The translations under genes and the position numbers were made by a program. DNA of 64,000 nt. Origin: Aplectana chamaeleonis (Eukaryota; Nematoda; Chromadorea; Rhabditida; Cosmocercidae). This document shows positions 10,039 through 21,900 of the stretch, in pieces (the stretch's first letter is position 1; each line of letters begins with the position of its first letter). The notes under the pieces were generated by a model. The model did not search any database. It was not told the DNA's origin and saw nothing but the letters and a program-made list of their open reading frames with translations. Location of the stretch: the NCBI GenBank assembly GCA_029168955.1, contig JAPDOI010000949.1:184466-248465 (forward strand), given 5' to 3'.

Positions 10039-10674
10039 GTTGGAAGATACCTATCAATGAAATCAAGCAATTTAGCTGGCTTATCAGTACTCCTTGGCTT
10101 GAATATTTCACGTTATCACAATCTCGAATGTTCATTTGTTCATGTCCAGGGGCGTAAAGGAGGCATGAGGCGTTTCGGTGACCTCAGAACGCTTGTTTGT
10201 ATCCGTTATTTTGCTATTCCTAGCTCGTTTCAAACCGTTCTTTCAACACTGAGAGCATAGGACCCTTCCTATCACTTTACTGTGAAGAGTCACCAAGATT
10301 GATTATCGTGAATGCTGCCTTTAAAGTGTAGGTTACTAGCTATGCGTAATCGATTAGCGTTATTAGATTGGTGATGTTTCCGCCTATCAAATTCTATATG
10401 TTTGGTTCTTCGGAGGATTATTCCTAAAAATTATGACTATGTTCAAAAAAAGCGACGTTGTCGTTTTAGTCTGATTAAAACAGGGAATCCAAAAAATTTT
10501 GGCCCAATCAGTCTAATTTTTGTCGAAAGTGATGTAGTAGAAAAAAACCTCTGTGCAGATCATACATTAGGTTTTGCGCGAAATTGCACTGAAACCAAAT
10601 GAAAGACGAGTGCAAACCTGCTGCAGACGTCTGTGGGCAGCGAAGGATCGACTACAAGTCGCATCAGAACCGCA

Positions 10675-10806
10675 ATTTTTAGACCGAAAAAAACTGAAAA
10701 TTTTTAAATCTTTTTCGTTTTTTTCTATATTGATTTTTTTCGGCAAAAAAAGGCGAAAAACGAAAAAACCGAAAAATCTGAAAACGAAAAACGCACACCC
10801 CTGGTT
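10675..10806 (-). repeat. Tagged low-complexity element, locus 5 (word CGAAAAA)
   Basis: Runs of TTTTTCG/CGAAAAA with the centre CGGCAAAAAAAGGCG end in CGCACACCCCTG. It is the right outer end of the 4.4-kb inverted repeat and the partner of locus 2 (6,404). Confidence 0.6.
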
Positions 10807-11596
10807 CTAAGGTCAATGAGCCAGCCCTGCGGTAGGTCCTGGGAGGGAAGTGCAGGCAGCCGGCCGGGGCCGCGGTCGTTGACGAACATCGACTGCCCCC
10901 AACAACCAGGCCGACCAGCGACCGCCTTCTTCAGGGCTATCGTTAGATCACTACCGCAGGCGCTTCGTCGCGCGGGCAAGATCACATGGAGGAAGCATCG
11001 CCTTGACGACACGCGACGTTTTGGAGAAACAACCGCAAAAGTATCCATCCAACAACGAAGCGATGCTGGGAAACTTTGGTCCACAAAACAGATTACTAGT
11101 CAGGAATTTGAGCTGTGAATATGACAGCGTTTTTAGAACCCAAGATAAGTCGTCGTTCAATAAAATAACAAGGATCGGATGTGTTTTTGTCAAGTCTGGC
11201 AAATGCTCCCTGTTTTTACAAAACTTTGCGCTAGTATTCTAGTTGCGTGGCAAAGGTGGTTTTCGAAATCAAAAATTCTGCAACGGAGTGTGTATTGGGT
11301 TCCAACCTACATTGCTCCATTAGCCGCGCAGTTGCAAGCAACCGATGTTACAGCCCGCAAGTTGAAGGTAACGAAGATTACACGTGCCAGAGCCGCGTGG
11401 TCCTAGCATGACTCCGTTCGCACTATAAGTTCGAACAGCGATTCTGTGCAACTGCGGTCTTCAATTTTTGCTCTGATATAGACAGTAGGAATATAGGTAT
11501 GGAGCTTTGGGATGGATGGCTCTCGTGAACAAAAATTGATAATAACGAGATGATAAGGGGTAGGGTATAAAAAAGTGGAGAGCGGTGTGTCTTCAT
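10807..11596. other. Unassigned spacer with a GC-rich start
   Basis: The first about 200 bp (to about 11,000) are noticeably G+C-rich and open on both strands (a plus-strand frame at 10,816-11,118), then composition drops. I recognise no domain in either strand. It could be a decayed retroelement or an exon, but nothing decides this. Confidence 0.3.
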
Positions 11597-11706
11597 CAGG
11601 GCTGTGCGGAACTGTTCCGTTTCTGATTCCGTTTCCGTATTTCCGGTGTTTTTTGGGCTGTTCCGTTCCGCTTCCGTTTCCGTGTTTTTGGGTCCGGAAA
11701 CGCAAT
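11597..11706 (+). repeat. Tagged low-complexity element, locus 6 (word TTTCCG)
   Basis: The tag CAGGGCTGTGCGG is followed by iterated TTCCG/TTTCCG around the centre CGGTGTTTTTTGGGC. It faces locus 7 (tag at 12,415), the two tags pointing outward from the 0.6 kb between them. Confidence 0.6.
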
Positions 11707-12321
11707 AAATTAGTGCAACACGATCTATGATAGTGGGTCTAGGCAAGGATTTTCGAAGGCTTCATTAGACGCTGAAACTTACATCCGACCTCTTCGTGTT
11801 CAAGGAAATATCTGAGCTTAGAGGAGATCATTCACGAAGTTCGGGGGGCTGAGATTGGACTCCTTTAAAATGATGACACGAAATGGGTGTGGCAGGAATC
11901 TGCACGCCTTCTGAAGATTTCTTCTTGAAAATAAATGTGTATCTTTTTCTCCGAAATTCATTGATTTCGTGAAACTTCTCTTCTTGATTCCACTTCTTCG
12001 CTTGTTTACCGCCACGACAGCAACAAAATCGAGATAGTTTAGGTTTTGCACGTGCAGCCTGTCTTCCAGAAAGGAGTCTCGTCGAAGACAGGTGGAGGTG
12101 ACCACGGGCAACTGCTAGGCTCGTTTGAAGCAGATCATAAGAGAATTTCCCATGTCGTCGTAGAGTTTTATTTTATTTTCCAAATTCAATTGTTTGATAT
12201 CCACTACAGTAGGCAAATATAGTTCGAAAGAAGAGAAAGTAGTCGCTGATCATCTTATTGAATGAGAGCTGCGGGCAATGAGCAGCAGCGAAGCGTGGGG
12301 ATGAGAAAACTCAATTCTTTT
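11707..12321. other. Unassigned segment between two inverted tagged elements
   Basis: There is a minus-strand open frame of 97 codons (11,818-12,111) without a recognised domain. Bracketing by loci 6 and 7 in opposite orientation makes this look like the interior of a composite element. No gene call is justified. Confidence 0.3.
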
Positions 12322-12415
12322 TGGTCTCTTCCGTTTCCGTTTCCGGCGTTTTTTGGTCATTTTTCTTCCGTTTCCGTTTCCGAAAATCTTGAAAAAGATT
12401 TCCGCACAGCCCTGA
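12322..12415 (-). repeat. Tagged low-complexity element, locus 7 (word TTTCCG)
   Basis: Iterated TTTCCG around CCGGCGTTTTTTGG ends in CCGCACAGCCCTGAT. It uses the same word as locus 6 with the tag reversed. Confidence 0.6.
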
Positions 12416-12981
12416 TCTTCATTCACATACCGTCCTCCTCTAGGGGTCAGCAGTTGAGGATCTGCCTGGACAAGGAAGTAGGAAAACATCACCACCGGTG
12501 GTGCAGATATAACAAAGTCGGAGTAAAAACTTGGAAAATTACAGAGCCGTGACGAAGTTGAGCCATCCTTCCCGAAGCTCCATACCTACATTCTAGACAG
12601 TAGCTCTACCAAATGTGTGCGCCTCTCGTATTCATTATGAGCGCGATAGCTTCTCATGGAGATAAATAACTGTGTAGCTCTTCTCCACCGACCTGGCTCG
12701 CATATTTAGCAAGGAAAGGTTGAATACCGATAATAAGTTTGAGTATGTCAGTGTGAGATCGGTCGGTCATACCTGAATCTGGTTATCAACAATTATTCGT
12801 TCGCAATAACGGACCCTTCTGCTAATGACTACGCCTTGCTGGAAATGCCAGGGGAAAGTTTCACTGAAGAAGCAATTTCGAAAGAATAATCAAAAGTCCA
12901 GAATTTGGAAAAAGTCAAAATTCATTTATACCCTCTACTGCAGATTTAGTCTGTTCCCTCACTCTCCTTTCCACGACTTGT
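12416..12981. other. Unassigned spacer
   Basis: No gene, RNA or repeat that I can support. Confidence 0.4.
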
Positions 12982-13100
12982 TAAGATTTCTTACGATTCG
13001 TTACGATTTTGAGCCGAATTTTCGTGGATCGTAAATCGTAAAAAATTGCCAAAAACACCCGCAATTCGTAAATCGTAATTCGTAATCACGCACAACCCTA
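12982..13100 (-). repeat. Tagged low-complexity element, locus 8 (word CGTAA)
   Basis: Iterations of TTACGATT and its complement AATCGTAA surround GCCGAATTTTCGTGG and end in CACGCACAACCCTAATG, a diverged reverse tag. The word is clearly different from the other loci while the tag position and layout are the same. Confidence 0.55.
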
Positions 13101-13257
13101 ATGTACGGCCTTGCAAGGTTATTTGTCTTGCTTAGAACGACGGACGCAGTATGAACACCCGTAGTGAGAAAAGAAGTTAATTTGTTCAGTACCCAAAGAT
13201 AATCACTCTGCCCGCCATATCAATGTCAGAAGCTGATCCTAAAGGCATCGTACGCGC
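13101..13257. other. Unassigned spacer
   Basis: Short stretch with no recognisable feature. Confidence 0.4.
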
Positions 13258-13663
13258 TGAAAACCACTCACCGTTTTTTGAGTTTGAATCATTGGTTGGG
13301 CCCGCCTGAGAACGCGGGAAGAGTTTCTCGGGTCACTGACGCATCATTCGGTGATCGAATGCCTCGAATTCCACCAAATGAGGCCGGCCTTCTGACAGCC
13401 ATGTGGTATAAAATGAAAAAGAAAGAAGCTTCTCAACAATCTATATCGCGTAAATGAGTGGAAGTTGATGTATTATTTGTTGATAAGCTACCTTCTTTTC
13501 TCATTTGAAGCCACATGGCTGTCGGAAAAACCGGCCTCTTTGGTGGATCAGGCATTCGGCTCCCCATATGTTCCCAATCATGCGTCGGTGACCCGACAAA
13601 CTCTACCCACGCTCTCAGGCGGGCCCAGCCAATGATTCAAACTCAAGCTGTGAGTGATTTTCA
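13258..13663. mobile_element. Foldback element, about 170-bp arms
   Basis: The left arm starts TGAAAACCACTCACCG and the right arm ends GTGAGTGATTTTCA. Inward landmarks are TTGAATCATTGGTTGGGCCC against GGGCCCAGCCAATGATTCAA and GACAGCCATGTGG against CCACATGGCTGTC. The loop is about 50 bp near 13,445-13,490. Non-coding. The arms differ at about one base in eight, so it is not recent. Confidence 0.75.
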
Positions 13664-14187
13664 ACTCTGCTGGTAATGAAAGAAACGTGTCTAGTCTTGG
13701 ACCAACTCAGTAGAGCAATGTTCAGGCTTCTCGCACAAACAACTCTTCGGAATATGTTGGGAACAAGAAGTCTTGCGGAAATTCTCTCTGATCGGGATGC
13801 TATTGCAGTGTCCATGCAAGTGAGTTGATCTCAAATGCGAATAATTGATGTGCATTAAATATCGCAAGTATTCGCTTACCACATGGTTGCTCATTCGGGC
13901 CTTCTCCTCTCTGCAGAAGAAATCCGGACTTCCAGCATCGTGCTAGCTTTGTTAATTTTTCCACCTGCAGAAATAGCTCCCAAGTTCTAGGATTCCTCAC
14001 TTTGAAATTAAATCTCCGTCGTGTGTTGCTAATTCATTTCGTGTTGAGTTCAACCCCTCCATTAGTTTTTTTCTAACACGAGTGAACCCGGCAACATCTT
14101 TTTCCACAAATGAGGCAGGCATACATATAGGGCATCCAAGTACACTGAAATAGTGGCTGGCGGTTGGAGGCCGGCCCTAGAGTGTGG
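13664..14187. other. Unassigned spacer
   Basis: Several overlapping minus-strand frames of 60-70 codons have no recognised domain. Nothing else is visible. Confidence 0.35.
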
Positions 14188-14440
14188 ACCTAAATCCACA
14201 GTCCAACGTCAGGGACGAAATCTGAGATTTCTGCATATTTGCGAAATACAACCGCCTTATATAACATCTGCCAAGTTCGACCTCTGTATTCTTTCGAATA
14301 AGCGAGATATAAGAGGACGCCACTTTAGCACACCTCCTAAGGCCAACTTTCGAGCTCAACCGTGGCGAGATGAGCGATGGTTTTCGATCAGCAGCCCCGT
14401 TCTTCCCTCCGCTCTTACCCTCGCCCGTCAAAGCCCAGTA
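14188..14440. mobile_element. Family A TIR element, truncated and diverged copy
   Basis: The order CACAGTCCAA, TGAGATTTCTGCATA, CTGCCAAGTTCGA, AATAAGCGAGATATAAGAGG, GAGATGAGCGATGG and CCCGTTCTTCCCT follows the left half of the element at 102-578 closely. The right TIR is absent; the SINE-like piece at 14,473 takes over. Confidence 0.65.
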
Positions 14441-14472
14441 TGCGTTTGTAGCACATGCTGCTATTAGCATTA

Positions 14473-14548
14473 TTTGCTGCTGACAACGAGGTCTTGAACT
14501 CAATGTCGGTTCTGGAATACAACTCATATCATGCTGACGTGCACCTTC
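14473..14548 (-). mobile_element. tRNA-like SINE fragment (second copy)
   Basis: Same layout as 9,294-9,380: GCTGACAACGAGGTCTTGAA, then ATGTCGGTTCTGGAATACAA, then ATGCTGACGTGCAC. On the minus strand a B-box-like GAGTTCAAGACC is visible. Too degenerate for a functional tRNA. Confidence 0.35.
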
Positions 14549-15193
14549 ACCAAGGCATAAGTACAGTATCCGCCTGGTTAAGGATGAGCAGGGTCGTTAA
14601 CGAACATCTCGCAGATCATATGCACCCCCACCGTTATAACTTCTTTTTTTCTGTCACAAGAACAATGCAAACGTCTGCGAAAAAATGTGTGTGCTAGCCT
14701 ATGAAGCCGTGAAAAATCTTAATTCTTCGTAGGCTAAGGAAATACGAAATGGGAGTAACAAAGACAGTGACTTACTTGACTTATAAAGACAGTGACGTAC
14801 TGGCTTCCGGCTGACGCGATCATTCTGCATCTTCAGCGAGGTGCGCCGTCGTAACAGTCAGCCTTGTCCACTTGTCAGCCACAATTTGTACACAATTCAT
14901 CCATCTGTTACTGCCAATTTCCTACGAAGCAAAACATCGCGCATGGGCTGTCTTTTGATGTCAAGTGACTTCGAATCCCCTTCTACCACATACATACAGA
15001 ACTTATCGCTCCAGCCGCGAAGCGGCTGGGGAGGTTTGGTTTTGCCTAGATCTTGTGATCACTTACAAATTTGTAAAGTAGTTTATAAAACTTTCAAAAC
15101 AAATGTTCTGCAGGTTTCCTTCTGGATATAAGTGGAGGGATCCGGGGAACACCAGCTGTCAAAATTTGGGCCGAATCGGTTCACAATCAACAA
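14549..15193. other. Unassigned left border of the satellite
   Basis: No gene or repeat is recognised. There is a small hairpin at about 15,007 (CCGCGAAGCGG). The 42-bp repeat begins abruptly after GTTCACAATCAACAAA. Confidence 0.4.
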
Positions 15194-15960
15194 AGTTCTG
15201 ATGACGCGTCGGGCGTTGATGACGTCATAAGCACGTCATGAAAAAGGCATCGGGCTTCTGATGACGTCATCGGGACGTCGTGAAAAGTACATCGAGCTTC
15301 TGATGACGTCATCGGGACGTCGTGATAAGTACATCTGGCTTCTGATGACGTCATCGGGACGTCGTGATAAGTACATCTGGCTTCTGATGACGTCATCGGG
15401 ACGTCGTGATAAGTACATCTGGCTTCTGATGACGTCATCGGGACGTCGTGAAAAGTGCATCTGGCTTCTGATGACGTCATCGGTACGTCGTGAAAAGTGC
15501 ATCTGGCTTCTGATGACGTCATCGGAACGTCGTGAAAAGTGCTTCAGGCTTCTGATGACGTCATCGGGACGTCGTGATAAGTACACCTGGCTTCTGATGA
15601 CGTCATCGGGACGTCGTGAAAAGTGCATCTGGCTTCTGATGACGTCATCGGAACGTCGTGATAAGTACATCTGGCTTCTGATGACGTCATCGGAACGTCG
15701 TGAAAAGTGCTTCGGGCTTCTGATGACGTCATCGGGACGTCGTGATAAGTACATCTGGCTTCTGATGACGTCATCGGGACGTCGTGATAAGTACATCTGG
15801 CTTCTGATGACGTCATCGGGACGTCGTGATAAGTACATCTGGCTTCTGATGACGTCATCGGGACGTCGTGATAAGTACATCTGGCTTCTGATGACGTCAT
15901 CGGGACGTCGTGATAAGTACATCTGGCTTCTGATGACGTCATCGGTACGTCGTGAAAAGT
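15194..15960 (+). repeat. Array sub-block: left edge variants
   Basis: Units here often read GTGATAAGTACA instead of GTGAAAAGTGCA, and some read GGAACGTCG or GTGCTTCGGGC. The same variants reappear on the right of the core (39,216-39,900) and in a small island at about 16,790-16,845, but are otherwise absent from the core. Confidence 0.8.
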
Positions 15961-18900
15961 GCATCTGGCTTCTGATGACGTCATCGGGACGTCGTGAAAA
16001 GTACATCTGGCTTCTGATGACGTCATCGGGACGTCGTGAAAAGTACATCTGGCTTCTGATGACGTCATCGGGACGTCGTGAAAAGTGCATCTGGCTTCTG
16101 ATGACGTCATCGGGACGTCGTGAAAAGTGCATCTGGCTTCTGATGACGTCATCGGGACGTCGTGAAAAGTACATCTGGCTTCTGATGACGTCATCGGGAC
16201 GTCGTGAAAAGTACATCTGGCTTCTGATGACGTCATCGGGACGTCGTGAAAAGTGCATCTGGCTTCTGATGACGTCATCGGGACGTCGTGAAAAGTGCAT
16301 CTGGCTTCTGATGACGTCATCGGGACGTCGTGACAAGTGCATCTGGCTTCTGATGACGTCATCGGGACGTCGTGAAAAGTGCATCTGGCTTCTGATGACG
16401 TCATCGGGACGTCGTGAAAAGTGCATCTGGCTTCTGATGACGTCATCGGGACGTCGTGAAAAGTACATCTGGCTTCTGATGACGTCATCGGGACGTCGTG
16501 AAAAGTGCATCTGGCTTCTGATGACGTCATCGGGACGTCGTGAAAAGTGCATCTGGCTTCTGATGACGTCATCGGGACGTCGTGAAAAGTACATCTGGCT
16601 TCTGATGACGTCATCGGGACGTCGTGAAAAGTGCATCTGGCTTCTGATGACGTCATCGGGACGTCGTGAAAAGTACATCTGGCTTCTGATGACGTCATCG
16701 GGACGTCGTGAAAAGTGCATCTGGCTTCTGATGACGTCATCGGGACGTCGTGAAAAGTACATCTGGCTTCTGATGACGTCATCGGAACGTCGTGAAAGTG
16801 CTCCGGGCTTGTGATGACGTCATCGGGACGTCGTGATAAGTACATCTGGCTTCTGATGACGTCATCGGGACGTCGTGAAAAGTGCATCTGGCTTCTGATG
16901 ACGTCATCGGGACGTCGTGAAAAGTGCATCTGGCTTCTGATGACGTCATCGGGACGTCGTGAAAAGTGCATCTGGCTTCTGATGACGTCATCGGGACGTC
17001 GTGAAAAGTACATCTGGCTTCTGATGACGTCATCGGGACGTCGTGAAAAGTGCATCTGGCTTCTGATGACGTCATCGGGACGTCGTGAAAAGTGCATCTG
17101 GCTTCTGATGACGTCATCGGGACGTCGTGAAAAGTACATCTGGCTTCTGATGACGTCATCGGGACGTCGTGAAAAGTGCATCTGGCTTCTGATGACGTCA
17201 TCGGGACGTCGTGAAAAGTACATCTGGCTTCTGATGACGTCATCGGGACGTCGTGAAAAGTGCATCTGGCTTCTGATGACGTCATCGGGACGTCGTGAAA
17301 AGTACATCTGGCTTCTGATGACGTCATCGGGACGTCGTGAAAAGTACATCTGGCTTCTGATGACGTCATCGGGACGTCGTGAAAAGTGCATCTGGCTTCT
17401 GATGACGTCATCGGGACGTCGTGAAAAGTGCATCTGGCTTCTGATGACGTCATCGGGACGTCGTGAAAAGTGCATCTGGCTTCTGATGACGTCATCGGGA
17501 CGTCGTGAAAAGTACATCTGGCTTCTGATGACGTCATCGGGACGTCGTGAAAAGTGCATCTGGCTTCTGATGACGTCATCGGGACGTCGTGAAAAGTACA
17601 TCTGGCTTCTGATGACGTCATCGGGACGTCGTGAAAAGTGCATCTGGCTTCTGATGACGTCATCGGGACGTCGTGAAAAGTACATCTGGCTTCTGATGAC
17701 GTCATCGGGACGTCGTGAAAAGTGCATCTGGCTTCTGATGACGTCATCGGGACGTCGTGAAAAGTGCATCTGGCTTCTGATGACGTCATCGGGACGTCGT
17801 GAAAAGTACATCTGGCTTCTGATGACGTCATCGGGACGTCGTGAAAAGTGCATCTGGCTTCTGATGACGTCATCGGGACGTCGTGAAAAGTGCATCTGGC
17901 TTCTGATGACGTCATCGGGACGTCGTGAAAAAGTGCATCTGGCTTCTGATGACGTCATCGGGACGTCGTGAAAAGTGCATCTGGCTTCTGATGACGTCAT
18001 CGGGACGTCGTGAAAAGTACATCTGGCTTCTGATGACGTCATCGGGACGTCGTGAAAAGTGCATCTGGCTTCTGATGACGTCATCGGGACGTCGTGAAAA
18101 GTACATCTGGCTTCTGATGACGTCATCGGGACGTCGTGAAAAGTACATCTGGCTTCTGATGACGTCATCGGGACGTCGTGAAAAGTGCATCTGGCTTCTG
18201 ATGACGTCATCGGGACGTCGTGAAAAGTACATCTGGCTTCTGATGACGTCATCGGGACGTCGTGAAAAGTGCATCTGGCTTCTGATGACGTCATCGGGAC
18301 GTCGTGAAAAGTACATCTGGCTTCTGATGACGTCATCGGGACGTCGTGAAAAGTGCATCTGGCTTCTGATGACGTCATCGGGACGTCGTGAAAAGTGCAT
18401 CTGGCTTCTGATGACGTCATCGGGACGTCGTGAAAAGTGCATCTGGCTTCTGATGACGTCATCGGGACGTCGTGAAAAGTACATCTGGCTTCTGATGACG
18501 TCATCGGGACGTCGTGAAAAGTGCATCTGGCTTCTGATGACGTCATCGGGACGTCGTGAAAAGTGCATCTGGCTTCTGATGACGTCATCGGGACGTCGTG
18601 AAAAGTGCATCTGGCTTCTGATGACGTCATCGGGACGTCGTGAAAAGTGCATCTGGCTTCTGATGACGTCATCGGGACGTCGTGAAAAGTGCATCTGGCT
18701 TCTGATGACGTCATCGGGACGTCGTGAAAAGTACATCTGGCTTCTGATGACGTCATCGGGACGTCGTGAAAAGTGCATCTGGCTTCTGATGACGTCATCG
18801 GGACGTCGTGAAAAGTGCTTCTGGCTTCTGATGACGTCATCGGGACGTCGTGAAAAGTGCATCTGGCTTCTGATGACGTCATCGGGACGTCGTGAAAAGT

Positions 18901-21900
18901 GCATCTGGCTTCTGATGACGTCATCGGGACGTCGTGAAAAGTACATCTGGCTTCTGATGACGTCATCGGGACGTCGTGAAAAGTGCATCTGGCTTCTGAT
19001 GACGTCATCGGGACGTCGTGAAAAGTGCATCTGGCTTCTGATGACGTCATCGGGACGTCGTGAAAAGTGCATCTGGCTTCTGATGACGTCATCGGGACGT
19101 CGTGAAAAGTGCATCTGGCTTCTGATGACGTCATCGGGACGTCGTGAAAAGTGCATCTGGCTTCTGATGACGTCATCGGGACGTCGTGAAAAGTACATCT
19201 GGCTTCTGATGACGTCATCGGGACGTCGTGAAAAGTGCATCTGGCTTCTGATGACGTCATCGGGACGTCGTGAAAAGTGCATCTGGCTTCTGATGACGTC
19301 ATCGGGACGTCGTGAAAAGTACATCTGGCTTCTGATGACGTCATCGGGACGTCGTGAAAAGTGCATCTGGCTTCTGATGACGTCATCGGGACGTCGTGAA
19401 AAGTGCATCTGGCTTCTGATGACGTCATCGGGACGTCGTGAAAAGTGCATCTGGCTTCTGATGACGTCATCGGGACGTCGTGAAAAGTGCATCTGGCTTC
19501 TGATGACGTCATCGGGACGTCGTGAAAAGTACATCTGGCTTCTGATGACGTCATCGGGACGTCGTGAAAAGTGCATCTGGCTTCTGATGACGTCATCGGG
19601 ACGTCGTGAAAAGTACATCTGGCTTCTGATGACGTCATCGGGACGTCGTGAAAAGTGCATCTGGCTTCTGATGACGTCATCGGGACGTCGTGAAAAGTGC
19701 ATCTGGCTTCTGATGACGTCATCGGGACGTCGTGAAAAGTGCATCTGGCTTCTGATGACGTCATCGGGACGTCGTGAAAAGTACATCTGGCTTCTGATGA
19801 CGTCATCGGGACGTCGTGAAAAGTGCATCTGGCTTCTGATGACGTCATCGGGACGTCGTGAAAAGTACATCTGGCTTCTGATGACGTCATCGGGACGTCG
19901 TGAAAAGTGCATCTGGCTTCTGATGACGTCATCGGGACGTCGTGAAAAGTGCATCTGGCTTCTGATGACGTCATCGGGACGTCGTGAAAAGTACATCTGG
20001 CTTCTGATGACGTCATCGGGACGTCGTGAAAAGTGCATCTGGCTTCTGATGACGTCATCGGGACGTCGTGAAAAGTACATCTGGCTTCTGATGACGTCAT
20101 CGGGACGTCGTGAAAAGTACATCTGGCTTCTGATGACGTCATCGGGACGTCGTGAAAAGTGCATCTGGCTTCTGATGACGTCATCGGGACGTCGTGAAAA
20201 GTGCATCTGGCTTCTGATGACGTCATCGGGACGTCGTGAAAAGTACATCTGGCTTCTGATGACGTCATCGGGACGTCGTGAAAAGTGCTTCTGGCTTCTG
20301 ATGACGTCATCGGGACGTCGTGAAAAGTGCTTCTGGCTTCTGATGACGTCATCGGGACGTCGTGAAAAGTGCATCTGGCTTCTGATGACGTCATCGGGAC
20401 GTCGTGAAAAGTACATCTGGCTTCTGATGACGTCATCGGGACGTCGTGAAAAGTGCATCTGGCTTCTGATGACGTCATCGGGACGTCGTGAAAAGTGCAT
20501 CTGGCTTCTGATGACGTCATCGGGACGTCGTGAAAAGTGCATCTGGCTTCTGATGACGTCATCGGGACGTCGTGAAAAGTGCATCTGGCTTCTGATGACG
20601 TCATCGGGACGTCGTGAAAAGTGCATCTGGCTTCTGATGACGTCATCGGGACGTCGTGAAAAGTGCATCTGGCTTCTGATGACGTCATCGGGACGTCGTG
20701 AAAAGTACATCTGGCTTCTGATGACGTCATCGGGACGTCGTGAAAAGTGCATCTGGCTTCTGATGACGTCATCGGGACGTCGTGAAAAGTACATCTGGCT
20801 TCTGATGACGTCATCGGGACGTCGTGAAAAGTACATCTGGCTTCTGATGACGTCATCGGGACGTCGTGAAAAGTGCATCTGGCTTCTGATGACGTCATCG
20901 GGACGTCGTGAAAAGTGCATCTGGCTTCTGATGACGTCATCGGGACGTCGTGAAAAGTGCATCTGGCTTCTGATGACGTCATCGGGACGTCGTGAAAAGT
21001 GCATCTGGCTTCTGATGACGTCATCGGGACGTCGTGAAAAGTACATCTGGCTTCTGATGACGTCATCGGGACGTCGTGAAAAGTGCATCTGGCTTCTGAT
21101 GACGTCATCGGGACGTCGTGAAAAGTGCATCTGGCTTCTGATGACGTCATCGGGACGTCGTGAAAAGTGCATCTGGCTTCTGATGACGTCATCGGGACGT
21201 CGTGAAAAGTACATCTGGCTTCTGATGACGTCATCGGGACGTCGTGAAAAGTGCATCTGGCTTCTGATGACGTCATCGGGACGTCGTGAAAAGTGCATCT
21301 GGCTTCTGATGACGTCATCGGGACGTCGTGAAAAGTGCATCTGGCTTCTGATGACGTCATCGGGACGTCGTGAAAAGTACATCTGGCTTCTGATGACGTC
21401 ATCGGGACGTCGTGAAAAGTGCATCTGGCTTCTGATGACGTCATCGGGACGTCGTGAAAAGTGCATCTGGCTTCTGATGACGTCATCGGGACGTCGTGAA
21501 AAGTACATCTGGCTTCTGATGACGTCATCGGGACGTCGTGAAAAGTGCATCTGGCTTCTGATGACGTCATCGGGACGTCGTGAAAAGTACATCTGGCTTC
21601 TGATGACGTCATCGGGACGTCGTGAAAAGTGCATCTGGCTTCTGATGACGTCATCGGGACGTCGTGAAAAGTGCATCTGGCTTCTGATGACGTCATCGGG
21701 ACGTCGTGAAAAGTGCATCTGGCTTCTGATGACGTCATCGGGACGTCGTGAAAAGTGCTTCTGGCTTCTGATGACGTCATCGGGACGTCGTGAAAAGTAC
21801 ATCTGGCTTCTGATGACGTCATCGGGACGTCGTGAAAAGTGCATCTGGCTTCTGATGACGTCATCGGGACGTCGTGAAAAGTGCATCTGGCTTCTGATAA

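Larger units (their letters stand above)
6404..10806. mobile_element. 4.4-kb inverted-repeat composite
   Basis: The left arm (6,404-7,375) is repeated in reverse complement in the right arm (10,105-10,806). Landmarks include CAGACGTCTGCGGCAAG against CTGCAGACGTCTGTGGGCAG, the TACTACATCACTTTCGA block, the CATCACCAATCTAA block and the GCGTTCTGAGGTCATCGAAACG block. Arms are clearly diverged, and the left arm carries an extra segment of about 270 bp (roughly 6,612-6,885). Both outer ends are the GGGGTGTGCG tag in opposite orientation. The 2.7-kb middle holds smaller foldbacks, a family C half copy and a SINE-like piece, but no transposase that I can recognise. It may be a large foldback element or an inverted duplication later invaded by other elements. 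Confidence 0.65.

Noticed and set aside
10816..11118. GC-rich 100-codon frame as an exon
   Set aside because: No domain, no splice or neighbour support, and both strands are open because of composition.
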